Position numbers and translations under genes: made by a program. DNA of 64,000 bases, taken from Campylorhamphus procurvoides (Eukaryota > Chordata > Aves > Passeriformes > Dendrocolaptidae). Under the pieces are notes generated by a model that had not been told where the DNA came from, ran no database searches, and saw nothing but the letters and a program-made list of their open reading frames with translations. Below are positions 49,601 to 62,400 of the stretch, piece by piece. The stretch is taken from NCBI GenBank assembly GCA_013396655.1, contig WBMV01006646.1, positions 372,001 through 436,000 on the forward strand. Direction: 5' to 3'. The number at the start of each line of letters is the position of its first letter. Positions within the stretch are counted from its first letter, which is position 1.

Positions 49601-49804
49601 CTCTTTTTGTGTCTAAGCACAGGAAAAAAAAAGACCAAAGAAGAAAGACAATGATATACCAAGGAAAATACTGAAAATCCAAGGAGAGGGTACTCATGTC
49701 AGGTGCCAGAAGCCAACGGCAATGGCAATGAAAAACGCAAAATCCCACGAAGCAGTACTGAAGATTTAGAGGACAAACCCCAGCAGAACAGATAGAGAGC
49801 AATA
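46606..49804. other. intergenic, upstream of CpG island
   Basis: About 3.2 kb with no gene or repeat family recognised. Composition changes sharply to GC-rich near 49800. Confidence 0.6.
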
Positions 49805-50481
49805 AAATGTTACACCGCTCCAGACGCCCGATAATGAGAGAGAGCCGTGCCATGCCAGGCATGCAGGGGGAAGCCTGGAGCTGCCGAGGCCGTGGGAGAC
49901 GCCAGAGTGGGACGGCCGGGGGCCAGCGCACCGCGGGCAGCGCGGGGGCCAAGGGCCGCAAACGTGCCAATAGTTTACGAAAGCCCCGGGAGAAAGAGAG
50001 GCCTGGGCACTGGGCGTAATTCAGGAGAGCGATGGTAAGGGTGGCGGGCGGGCGGCGGTGCCGCGATGGCCGCGGCCGGGCCCGGCGTTTTGTTTACGGT
50101 CCAGGCGGGCAGCGGGCGGGAAGGGAGCCGGGGGCGGCCCGTGTCCTTGCCCGAGGNNNNNNNNNNNNNNNNNNNNNNNNNNNNNNNNNNNNNNNNNNNN
50201 NNNNNNNNNNNNNNNNNNNNNNNNNNNNNNNNNNNNNNNNNNNNNNNNNNNNNNNNNNNNNNNNNNNNNNNNNNNNNNNNNNNNNCTTTGTTGGTGCGGC
50301 AGGAGGGGCAGCGGGCTCGGCGCGGCTCCTCCTCCTCCTGCCGCCGGCTGCGGGGGCACCGGGCGGGCCGGGCTGGCCCCGGCGAGGGGGTGTGCGGAGA
50401 GCGGGGCAGGGCAGGCCTCGCTGCAGCTGCCACGACCTTGGTCCGAAAGATGCCTCTCAAAGGAAAAAATCCTCCTCTGGG
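49805..50481 (+). promoter_or_regulatory. CpG island promoter, probably MAPK8 first exon region
   Basis: Dense CpG from about 49805 to 50450 with repeated GC boxes (GTGGCGGGCGGGCGGCGG near 50041, GCAGCGGGCGGG near 50109) and no TATA box, in contrast to the AT-rich flanks. It is interrupted by a 129-base gap. At its right end CCTCTGG|GGTAATG offers a splice donor (GT at 50482), so a 5' untranslated exon on the plus strand could end there. Assignment to MAPK8 rests on the human order FRMPD2(-) MAPK8(+), head to head. No MAPK8 coding exon is visible here. The direction of transcription is inferred and could be both ways. Confidence 0.6.
50157..50285. other. assembly gap (129 N)
   Basis: Run of N inside the CpG island. 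Open frames that cross it on either strand are artefacts of reading N as X. Confidence 1.
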
Positions 50482-50489
50482 GTAATGTA

Positions 50490-53400
50490 ACTGCTCTAGA
50501 TACAGGGGCTGCCGGGGTGACCGCAGCGTCTTTGGTTCCTTTGCCTTTTCATTCTTACATTTGTTGCAAAAAGGAGCGAGCTGTCTCTTTACAGAATTTC
50601 CTTTGCTGTTGGGTTTCTCTGTCTCGTTACATCCAGTTTTCCTCCCCAAGCGTGTTTCTTTATACCTTTCTTCTTGGAGTAGTGCCATCAGTGAAGTTTG
50701 ACCTGAGCTCTTCTAAAAACCTACAAAAACAAATCTCACTTGATTATTTATTCCAGCTCCTCAGCTACAATGATGGTTTTGGACGTATTGTGTGGTTTTG
50801 AATCTCGGTGTTGTAGAGAACAGTCTTGCTGAAGGCTTTCAAGCAATAGAAAAATTCGACGTGGTTTGGCCTATCTGATAATATAAACACAAAGGGTGTT
50901 ATGCTTGTCCAGGGATGGAAAGTATTACTTGCCCTAGGGCATACGCATGTGGAATGGAGTAAGCTTACTCATTGCAGCTGGGTTTTCCTTACAGGTGTGG
51001 AGACTTAACCAGTGATGGTCTTGCAGGTCACACAGGACCTGGTCTCAGTTTTAGAGGTGCCAACAATTGCAGTTCTAGGCCAGAATATGTGACATGCCTC
51101 TATATGTGCCAGGTATATCAGTGTATTGATAACTTGGAAAGGGTTTAAACTGTGACATGAAATGAAGCTGGGCCAAACCTGTGTAAGAATACTGTCAAAG
51201 TGAGTTCACTGATTTACTTGAGTATTCCTTGTATATAATGGAGGAAACTCTTCATTCTTGTAATGGTAGTTCAAAAAAATGTTGAATTCCAAACAGTCCC
51301 CTGCTTTGATCTTAGTCTGTGGGAGCACCTATCTTGCCTTTTTGCCCTATTTGATCCGAAGAGGTATAACACAGACTAGTTTGACAGTAGGATGCTGTTC
51401 TGGAGTTCTGCAGGACATGTGATGCCAGGGCAGGGGCCAGATACATTGCAGGCTGCCTGCCAGATCTTGATGGTTTTCAGGGCCAGCTAGGCAAAAGTGT
51501 GGTAGGAGAAAAGAGAGAAGCATCTGCTGAACTGAGACTAATTCAGAGTTGCAGAGGGTGTACAAAGTTGTACTATGAAACAAAGAATTTTAATAACATC
51601 TTCCACTGCAAAAGTTCCCAAGGTTTTTTGACCATTGGCTTGTGTAAGGGTTCAAAGTAATCTTATAGGCTACCATATACTTCATGGAGATTCTAGGTCA
51701 GAAATACTAGTAAGGTGATCTAATAGGGTTCTAAGTCCTACAGTTTTTGGACTGCTTATTCCAGGTAGAAGTGGAGTTGTCTTTTGTGTGGTTTTTGTGT
51801 TTTAACGCTGCTCTTTAGAGATCAAGGCTTTTGCTGCCTTTATAGGTGTGCAGGTGTAAGCTCTTTTGAAAGTGGTTTAGATAAAATTGTTGCATTAGTG
51901 AATTGTTATGCAAATATTAGGGAATAAATATTTGCAGATAGTAATAACCAAATTTATTTTCTGCCTGCTACTTGCCTGAAATGAATCGATGTGTTTATTT
52001 CATGTATTGTTTGTTTATTTTTTAGCAATGAGCTAATGCATTAGTATCTGAGATCATAATGTTACCTGGCTATTTGTTTAGTGTATATGTGTTTTGGTTT
52101 CTTTTTTATCCTTCCTCAACTGTCTAACTTGTTTGGATGCTTATTGTTTAAAAGATATGTGGAAAGCATGTGTTCAGCTCCTCATTTCTGAAGACGGATC
52201 CAGTACGCTGGACAAATACAAATGTCTTTCTTAATAGTTTGCTGAAACGTATGATGGGCTATTCCTTATTTTCTGACACTACCCTGCTTTTGGGGGAAAA
52301 ACTGCTCTGTATGTATATAGTTTTACTGTATTTGTTATATTTAATATATATAATGTATCATTTTGAAAATTAGACCAATCTTGGTTTGCTCTGATTTTTT
52401 TTAATAAAGGCCAAATATATTGCTGTAAATATTTCCTTTCAAAAAAGCCCTTTAGTCCTTAATTCATAACCTGCAGAAACAGGCTTCAGTTTATGTTACA
52501 GAAAGATCTCTTGGCATTTGAAAGCTCTTTAAAAATCCAGTTGAGGCTACTTATGTTGCTTGCCTGCTGTGAAATTCACCACAGTTTTGCCATGGATTCA
52601 GAAAAACACTTTTTACTATGATTTAAGAATATAAATATCTAGTTTTCAAATCTTTCAGTAATCCCCTTGTTTATATGGAGTTGGAAATTTACCTTTCAAT
52701 TTGATAAAGGTCCTTTTTGGCTCTGCTTGTGCAAAGATGAGCTGCATTCAAAGAGGCATTCAGTGCTCCATTGCAAGATGTATTTGGATGAAAGTACAGC
52801 CATGGTCTCTTTTATTTGTGTACATTCTTTTTAACAGTGACTGTAGTGTCAGTGGAAGATACTTGGTTGATGTAATTGCTCTGAAATCTCAAGCACTTTA
52901 AGTGTATCTATTTCTATAACACCACACCATAGTTTTGCGTTCAGTGGCTACCTTGCTTAAGCAGTTCTCTTACCTGCTGTTTCTCCTTGCCAGCTGCTGT
53001 GTGGCAAAGTAGATGAAGGAGCTAACTGATCCAGCTGAAACAGATCTTCCTCCTGGACTGTTTTTCAGCCTGATTAGTTCCCTTATGTATCTGAACCAAA
53101 CGGCTGTGCTGTTGCAAGGTTAGAAGACCAGGAGGTTGCTTGTGGGGAGAGGATTGCTGTGGGTCAGGCATATACACAAAGGTATTCATAGATCAAGTAG
53201 TGATTACTGGAAGACTGAAGTGATGGGAGTGTGCAAACCTCTTATATTGAGAAGTGCTAGTTTAAAGATCTGTTTGCAGACGTGGTCTTCTGCTACTGTT
53301 ACTGAAGGGCATTCTGACCAAGATGTTTATTTTGATTCTTAAATGCACTGTAGAGCCCAAATTGAGGATGAGTATTCATTTGGTAATGAAAGTTGATCTA

Positions 53401-56400
53401 GGAGTTATGTGCTAATAACTTAGTGTGGATGGACATCCTTTTCCACACCTAGCTATCTTAATCACTTCAAAAAATGTGTAGCGTCAATAGGGGCCCTTAA
53501 ATAACGTGATCTGGAAATTTTTGAACTGAGGCAGGACAGTGGCACAGAAGATGCATTCTGCCAGTGCTGAAAACTGTTTGTGCTTTCCACTTTAAATACT
53601 GTGTGAAGAAGAAAATATCAACTATTTTAGGACTGTATTTTATATGTAGGAATGCAAATGCTCATTTATCTTTTGTGGCACTTCAAAAATATGTAGCATT
53701 TATCTTTTAGGTTATTTTGCTTGGAAGGGGCAGCTTTTAATTCAGTGTTCAAAGCTTCCCTTCTAATAGCTTTTCACAGCTTATTATATCTCAGTAATAC
53801 ATGAAGTCTTTAGGAAGAAAGATGGAAATAACCTACTCTTTTTCTGTCCCAACTCTTATTCAAAATATGGGACTGCAGATGTAGGTCACTGACTGAGTAG
53901 TTTCTGAAGTTGTTTGGATTTACTGAATACTTAGTGGAATTTTAGTAGTACTAGTCATCTGTACAAGCTTAGCCTGTGGCAAGACTGTAGCCATCTTAGT
54001 GAATGGTGATATTTTTAAGAAATGTGCTGTCTTAAAAAGATCTGAACATAATGCTGGAAATTCATGATGACTTGCTGATGGGTAGAATACACTGCCAATA
54101 CATTGAGTTGAAATTTTTGAGAAGTAAATAGCAATAGTTGCAACTGTGCATGACAAAACCTTTAATAAGAATTAATACTTGAATTTGAAGAATAAGTTGT
54201 AGGAAACAAAATCAAAAGCAACCAGAATTGTGAGATGCTTTTAAAATGCAACATATGATTTTTTTTTTTATGTAAACTTTGTGTGAGGTCAGGGAATGCA
54301 CCAAGCACAGAGTAGTGAATTTTCTATTGTGAGCTGGAATATCCTTTCTGTGGAGCATAAAGAGTGCTCCAGCCTAAGGTACAGCCAGCAGTGAACAAGC
54401 AGCTTGCTTCTGCTACAGATTCTACAAAGCCTTTGGATGAGACCTATGCCGACAGACTGGAGCTCACTGCATCAAACTGTCAGGAAGCGATTCATTACTG
54501 ATGGTGTATCAGATCACCATGGATAACTTCCCAACCAGCTGTTCATATAGTTCTGTTGACTGTTACTTATTTTGTATAATATTTTTGTAAGGTTTTCTTT
54601 GGTTTATGTGTGAAGGGATAATCATCTTGGTGTATCAAGCATATAGTTAATAACCACACATTTAATCTTAACTTTTTTCTTCTGAATGATTAAAAACTAA
54701 TTCTTGGTTCTTTTTCTGTCCAGACTGGTTTCCCATAAGGTTGATACTAAAATAAACTTCATTGTTGCCCATATTGTCACTTTTATTGTTGGATAAATGC
54801 TGCTTGTTACATGAACAGATAGAGTGCTTATTAATCTTTCTTAGTTGAATATTGTAGACTAATGGTAAAATGGTGACTGGCAGAAATTATACTTCAGCTT
54901 AACAGTAATTTGTGTTGCAAACAAAGCTAATACTGTATATGTGCTCTTATGTGTATACACTTAAAATAAACAGAAAGGGCAAACATTAATTTTACAGTGT
55001 TACTGGACAGCCTGTTTCCTGTAATTATTGATTTTGAGTATTTAAAAAAACCCCATAAAACTCTGACAACCTTCCGTTACTTAATTTCATTGACATTATA
55101 CCAAGCATGTTTTGATACTATACCTCTTAAAAGTGTGCAGGAAAATGTCCTAACCCAGCATTTATTCTTTTAACTACAAACTGTGGCTAGAATGTGTGTT
55201 CCCATCATTGTAGTCTGTGGCCATTCAAACATTTACCTTGCCCCTTAGTCTGCAGAGCAAAAGTTGAAATGTCTCTAGTCTGGTCTTTTGATTGTTGTGA
55301 AATAAGAAGTATGAGTAGTAGGTATTGTATTTCTCACCAGTATCTCAAAGTCATGGAAATGCCCAAGTTTATAAAATGAAAATGATTCTTCAGCTGTCTG
55401 TTGCTGGCAGAAGAGGAGGTGGGGTCGTGCTGAATGAGAAGCTGACCAGAAGTCAGCGGTGTGCCTCTGTAGCCCTCAAGGCTGATTACTGAGTTTCTTT
55501 AGAAAGGGCCTAACCAGCAGGTGCTGGGAAGGAGCTGTTCCCATCTGTAGAGCTCCTGGGAAGCTCCGCTGCAGAGCTGCTCAGTAGATCACACACCTGC
55601 ACTGTGTGAGAGACAAACCAGGAGTCCCGTCCTAGGTGGGAGGGACTGGGTTTGCAACCTGAGGGAAGAGCAGGCTCTGGGAGAACATAATGGCTGTATT
55701 TAACCAGCTTTAAGCAAGGGTTTAGAGAGGTCATGGAGCCACTTTCCCCTCAAATGTACAGTGAAAAGATGAGATTTCAGTGGGACGGGAAGGGAATGAA
55801 TGACTTGGTGCAGCAGTTGCCCCCTCCCGTGGATCAAGAGCCTGGAGTGACTATGGAATCTTTATCCATAGAGACTTTAAACGGGACAAGGGTCAGAGCA
55901 ACCTGAGCGGAATACAGAGCTGAAGTTGTTTTGAGCAGTCAGATGATCTCCAGAGGTATTGCTTTCAAGACATACTACAATTCTGCTGTTTAGAGATTTA
56001 AAAACTTTTATTTTCCAAGTAGCTTGGGGAATTTGGCAAAACAAAGGCATGGTGATGTACATAAACAAGGCTGCTCAGAACGCTGTTAGAAGCTGTGAAG
56101 GGAAAAGTAATGAGATGTGATAAACATCTTACTTCAAGTCTGCTAGTGGCAATGCTGAGTTTTCTGCCCGGCCTTGAACTTTCCAGCTGACTAGGCCAGA
56201 ATTGCTTGCAAGCTACCATAAAGGACAAAAAAAAGTGGTTATGGTACCTGTCATGCCTGTGATCACTGTGATGAACCTAAAACCTCATCTCCAAAGAAAC
56301 AGCCAGCAGCAGCGAGCAGCCTGGTAGCCGGCTAAAGTTAGTCCAGGTTTCGCTTTCTGTAGGGGAGGAGCACGTTGGCTGCTGCTGCTGCAAGGGTGGG

Positions 56401-59400
56401 TGATGGTTCCTTACTCTCAGCTGAAGTGTGGTTACCCCAGCAAGGGGATTCCTGGAGCAAACCAGCTCTGAGTTCCAGGTGATCACAATAGCGGTTCATC
56501 CAGAGAGGTGGCAGGACTAATAGCAGCTGTGAGAAAGAAAAGGGGCGATGTCAGAACCATAAGTTTCTGCGGTTGTCTTTAATGCTTGTGCTGCCCTGAG
56601 AAGTCATCTTCTGGTACCTCATTTGTTTCTGTGAGTTCTTTTGTATTTGTCTATTTAGTAAAGTCAACGAGAAATCTTAGGGAAAGGGAGGTGAGCAGAA
56701 TAGAAAGTCACAACCTAGAGTGAGTGTTTTGTATCTTAACAAAGCAGTTGTCCTAGTATGAACCTGTAGGTATTTAAATGTGTGAATACAGCTGCTCATG
56801 TGTGACTCTTAAGAGTGAATTGTGTGGGAAATCTGGTGTTGGGGATGGCACATCCTTGAAAACCCTGGATGTGTTATTCAGTACCTTTAAGGTTAAGATG
56901 ATGTTGGAGTAAGTATGAGTCGTGCAGTATTTTGGCTGTAAAAGTACATAGTTTTGATTGTGTAATCACAATTTTAAGTTTGACTATGAAAACAGTAAAC
57001 ATGAGTGCCAACCGGTGTAAATCTTGATCAGTTCTTGATTGTTCATTGTGACTTGCATGGAGACAAACATCCTTGTTGCCTACAGAGCCGGAAGAGTAGT
57101 AACATGAGGTCCTGAAAAGTTTTATTAGAAAGCGTGGGCTAGGTTCACTTGTTTCATTTAATGCCAAAAAGTGAATACTTGGGGGACACACAGTAACAGG
57201 AAGGTCCTTCTGTGTGGCAGTGGCTCATTTAATGAGCAGTGAGGCCTTCCAGCAGCAGGTGACTTCCATTTGCACAGTTACTGCAATGCAAAACTCATCC
57301 TTGTTGAACAATAGACTGGGTTTCTTTTGCTGCTCTTTAGAAAAGCTTTACAAGTTTCTTGTACCACTTATATGTTAAGGTGGGGGGAAGCGAGTACAGG
57401 TTTTAATAACCTCATGTTGTAACAAGCTGTATAACCCTTATTATAATTAATGTTAGTGTGGTATTGCAATCAGAAAAGCTTGATGTGACAAGAACTATTT
57501 TATTCTCCCTTTGTTTTAGTTTATTGGAAATCTTTCTTAGTTCTCTTCAGAAAATTTCTCATCACAACCCTGTGGATAGCCACCAGCACTAACGTATGGT
57601 GCACAGCAGCGCTTCTGAAGGGCAGTTTTCTTCTTGTGTAAAGAATAGGAATTCTCAAACTCTTCCTGTTTTGGAAACTTTGATTTTTTTTTTTTTGCTG
57701 GAGCAGAGCATCAGACACTACTGAATTGTAAGAGAAAGGGCAAAACAGGGCAGACTGTAATGTTGTTATTAATGATTGGTGGAATTTCCTACAAACTACC
57801 TAGAAAGTAAAGTCTTTATTTTGAAATGTACTGCCTTCCTTCCCAGCCCACTCCCAGGAAATTATTGTGCAAAGTAGTGTATTGTATTATGGGAAGTATC
57901 TCTGAAAGTATTGTTAGTACTCAAGTTGTCATATGTTCTGGAGATTTTTGTTCCATTCTAAAGCTCCTATTACAGAGGTATTTTATGCCAAATACTTTAG
58001 ACAGGATTTCATAGCACATTAATCTGCTTGTACTTCACAGATAAATGCATGAATTAGTGAAAGTAGCACATTCATAATTGGATTCTAAGTTTTTGTAGCT
58101 GGGGTTTAAAGTTAAAATTAATGTAGTTTTAAACATTCTGAAAACTTTTTTCCCAGCTGTTATGCAAATCCTTGCTTCCTCTAATGTTCTGTAGCTATTG
58201 TCCTCTTGATCACTTTTATTCAGTTACTATTTTAGGTCACTTGGTATCTTTTGTTTGCTGTTGTTCTTTAAATGAATTAGAGAACTGTTTGATCAGGGTT
58301 TTTTTGTGTAAACATTTAGCTTTCATAGGCTTCTTCTTTCCCTTCAAGAAGAGGTTAAAGAACAAGCATTTCCTCCTACCTCCAGAGTAATCCTGGCATG
58401 GGATTTCGATTCTAAACTTGTGCAGATCTCATTGAAGCACTCTGAGTTATGTTTACTTTGCTGATGGTTTGCCTATTTGTTCTGTGTTGTTGTTTTGCCA
58501 GTGGTCATTGGATGGGCAGAGAGCTGACATATGCAGGCAGATTTTTGCGGAACGGTTAGAATTAGCAATCTCTGAGATAGGCAGCTGAAACAGTGTTGTG
58601 CCAGAGATTAGTAATTTATTCTTTTCTTGAGAGTCTCAAGTTATTTTATGGTTAGCTTTTTCAAGTATCTGAATAAGGTGAATGGGCCATGACTTAGCTT
58701 GTGGCAAAAGGGAGATATATAAAGCAATGTGGAATGGCATTCCCTTGAATGCAGTAGTCCCAGTCATAACCTAGATAGAATTATGATCTAACTTGTTTTC
58801 TGGGTCCAGCAGCATGCATTCAGATTGCACTTTTGACAATTAAATTTTGTGCCTAAAATGGAACAGCTTGTTCGACTGTTGCTTTGCTGAATTTTTTTCT
58901 GATTTCAGATTTTAAGAGAACTGTTTAAAAAAAGTATACAAATTGAAGTGAGAAACAGTGCCCTGTGATAACCCTGAATATTTTAAGCCTTTTAAAAAAT
59001 GTTTATCTTAATTTTTTCCCCATCTACCATCCTTCTGTATAATCTTTTATTTGAAAAAGGATTAAGGAATTGGAAGATCCTTGTGTTACCCTATTATTTC
59101 TGAAAAGGAGAGTTTTGCTAATAGTCTCTTAATCTGCTGTCACAACAGCTTCTTTGCCAAACTGTAGAATTTTACAAGTTTTCTTTTGATGGAGCCATTC
59201 TAGTTTATGATATCTAATGCAAAACTGACCTGCAAGACACAAAATGTTACTTCATATATTGTGATAATAGCATTCTTCCTGAAACCATGTGTAGTGGAGC
59301 TTCATGTGACATTACACTGAAGAAGCTGTTGAAGTATTTCTTCAGTACTGTCCTATGAAATGTAGCACAGCAGAGTCGTTCCAGAGTTTTTTGGTGGTTG

Positions 59401-62400
59401 TTTTGGGTTTTTTTGTTTGTTTGGGTTTTTTTTGTAGTTATAGCACTACTCATTGTGGAAATGCTTGTTCTAGAAAAATGCTACCTATTAATTTTTTTGT
59501 GGTTAATTGAAGTTGAAGTCCAGGAGTCCATAAAAAAATTTTGAGAGGAAAAGTAGGGTAGGAATCTTCATCATTAGAAAAGCCAGCTTACAGCCAGTTT
59601 AATATTGCATGCTACAGCCTATCTGCCTCATTTACGTCCTCCTGGCATGTGAATGTAAAACCTGTTTTAAAGGGGAAGGAGGATACTTTCCTAAAAGGAT
59701 CTCTGCTGGTCTCTAATGATTTAGTAATATAAAGAATATTTAAGAATAGAGGAGCTCTGCAGTATATTCTGTTGCAAATGCATCATTTTATTGTGCAACC
59801 TCCAGTTTTAAGTTTTGTCATATGTACCCTTATCACAAAATAAAAAAACCCAGAAAACATGTAGTACAGAATACCATGTAGCAGCAGAGCATCACTGTAA
59901 GAAACTAAATCAGAAATGATGTATAACTTGCTGAGGATACGTATTCTAAGTAAGTTGGCCACAGGTGAAGGTTTCCCAGAGAGGGTGCACTGGTATTCCA
60001 GAGCAGCTATGTTGTGGGAGCTGACCTGACTGTGAGAAATGCTGGGAAGTTGCATCTGCTGCTGTCTTATTTGCTGCTCATTTGGATAACTGGGGCTGAC
60101 ATGTCTATCACCAAAATCAGCTCATAGGCTTCAGATAAAGTTTGGGTAAATCTTAAACTTCATAACTCTTAGTGCAGTTTCAGGATGTTTTAAATGTTTA
60201 TATTAGTGGCTTTCTCTAGAGATTGCTTTGTGTTTAGATTATGTACCTTTAAAAGAATTTTATTCCAAAAGCATTGGAATTTCTGTAGCACCAGATGTGT
60301 AATATTCACAATGATGAGGGAGATGGCTGAAGGAATAGTAGATAAGCAAGGACAAATTTTCACATCTCTTCATGGAACCAATAGCATGTGTTCACTTACT
60401 CATCTTTCCTTGCCTTCAGACTACTGGAAGTTTGTACATTTTGACTTATCATCTCATTCTTCTGTTTTCTGAATCTTATTTCTGTTTACTTCCCATGTTA
60501 CGAAGTTAGAATTGCTGGTGTCTGTAATGTATGTTTTCCCCTAAACCAACAGTCTGGATAATTTTCTTCTGTGACCAGCTTCTTTAGTTGCAGTTGTCAA
60601 GGGGAGATAAAACTGAGTAGCACTGAAAGTGCTCAAGGTGAGGTCAGTTACCTGACTGGTTTAGGTGATATGAGTGTGTGGAAGGTAAACAGAAATATGC
60701 AGCCCAAGTGGCTTTTTTCCCCATGCTTTATGGTGATCTCTTCTATTGGCTCTGTGCTGTTAATAAACAGCACCTTAAATCTTCATGCATGACTACTGTA
60801 TGCATTTTTTTAGTATTTTTTTGTAGTGGAGTGCTGTAACTTATAGACTAATGGCATTATATGACAGTGTCTTAAAGTGTAGAGAAACTGAGGTACAAGA
60901 GGAGGAAGGCGGATTAAATGTAATCCTCTCAATAAGAGTTTTATTGATAAAAACCAGAAGAATGTTTTGAAAAGAGAATCACTGCAAAACTTATGTCAGT
61001 TGTGAGTAATTAACTATGCATGCATTATTACTTTGTTCTACATTTTCTTGCTTGTCCATGGTGTGTGGTGTATTTATCTGACTAAAAAATTCATTTCTCA
61101 GCTGAATTGAATTTCATACTATACAAAAAAAAATGTTTTAGTAGTACCAGAAATTATATTGATTGTTTTATTCTGGATGTTTTGCAAGAGATGTTTCACA
61201 ATATTAGAATTCTCTTTAGAAATGTGTATAGGAGTTTAACACTGATTTTAATATAGAGGATACTCAGAAGTTTCAGAATTTGAAGTTAATGCTGCTGACC
61301 CAAGTTCAGGACTCGAAGATAATGATATTTGGTACTTAGTTTGCATAAATTCATGCTTTGAGGTTCTGAGGGAAATGTGATGTAGAGTGGATGTGTTGAC
61401 TCTGCCTGTACTCCACGGGGAGCAGTGTGTGACATTGCTGTTGGAGCTTTGGTGGTTCTGTCCACACCAGCTGACCCAGCAGTGCTAGGAAATGGTTCGG
61501 CTGGAGCAGTGTTTAACAACAGGAATTGGTTTTTCTGTTTGCAGATGATCTTACACTACCTGTTTATAGACAAATGTCGGTATCAGTTTTCTGCTAGTTA
61601 CAGTCTTAATTTTATTACTGCCAGTCATAGGTCTTTCCTTGCTGTTAAACAGCCTCTGAATCATTAATTACTTCTGATATTAGAGCAGACTGTTGAAGTT
61701 ACTTGATACATAGAAGCAGAAAAGCTCAAGGTCTGGTTTCCTAATACAAAATCACTTCCTCCAGCTTCAGGTTGCCCTAGTTTCAGGTTCAGCTGTTAAT
61801 GTTTTGGCACTGGTGACTGCAACCTGTGGCTGCTCTTTCAGGCTGCCTAATATTTGAACATAAATTGATGCAGGGAATTCCAGCACTGGTGCATGAAACA
61901 TAATGTTGACACTGAGCTATTTAGTCTCATTCCTGGTTTTGTTATTAACCTTTTATTGTGACTTTTGAAACCATTTGGTGTGAGGTTTCCACTGTTTAGT
62001 GGAAACATCTACTTTTGGCTGAGGTGCTATGGTATTGATCAGGTAAGTCTGACGGGAGCAGTGCTAGAGAACATGCCAGCTTCAAGTGCCTGCCTGTATG
62101 ACTCACCCTGCAAATATAATCCCTAGGGTGTCCTAGGTTCAGTCACACCACAGAATGTGTCTGTCCTCAGCAATTGCTTTTTTCAAGACAGGCTGAGGAA
62201 CAGTCCAAAAAGGGAAAGCTCAAGGGGCTGTATTTGGCAGCAGCAGCTCCTGAAAGCTCTGCTTGGGAAATAAGTATGTTCCTCTTCCCTGGAGAGATCC
62301 TTGCCTGGCTGCCAGTATTAATTCTACTCTCTGTCCCTCCCTTCAAAGCAAACAAGGAAGCTCCCAGTGCTTGTAGATCAGGCTGTTTACCTGTGCTTTG

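Noticed and set aside
50450..50481. ATG CCT CTC AAA GGA... followed by a GT donor as a first coding exon
   Set aside because: It does not match the MAPK8 N-terminus or any protein start I recognise. More likely part of a 5' untranslated exon or chance.
49975..50801. Long open frames crossing the CpG island on both strands
   Set aside because: They run through the N gap, which is read as X. GC-rich DNA has few stops, and all five overlapping frames are open equally.
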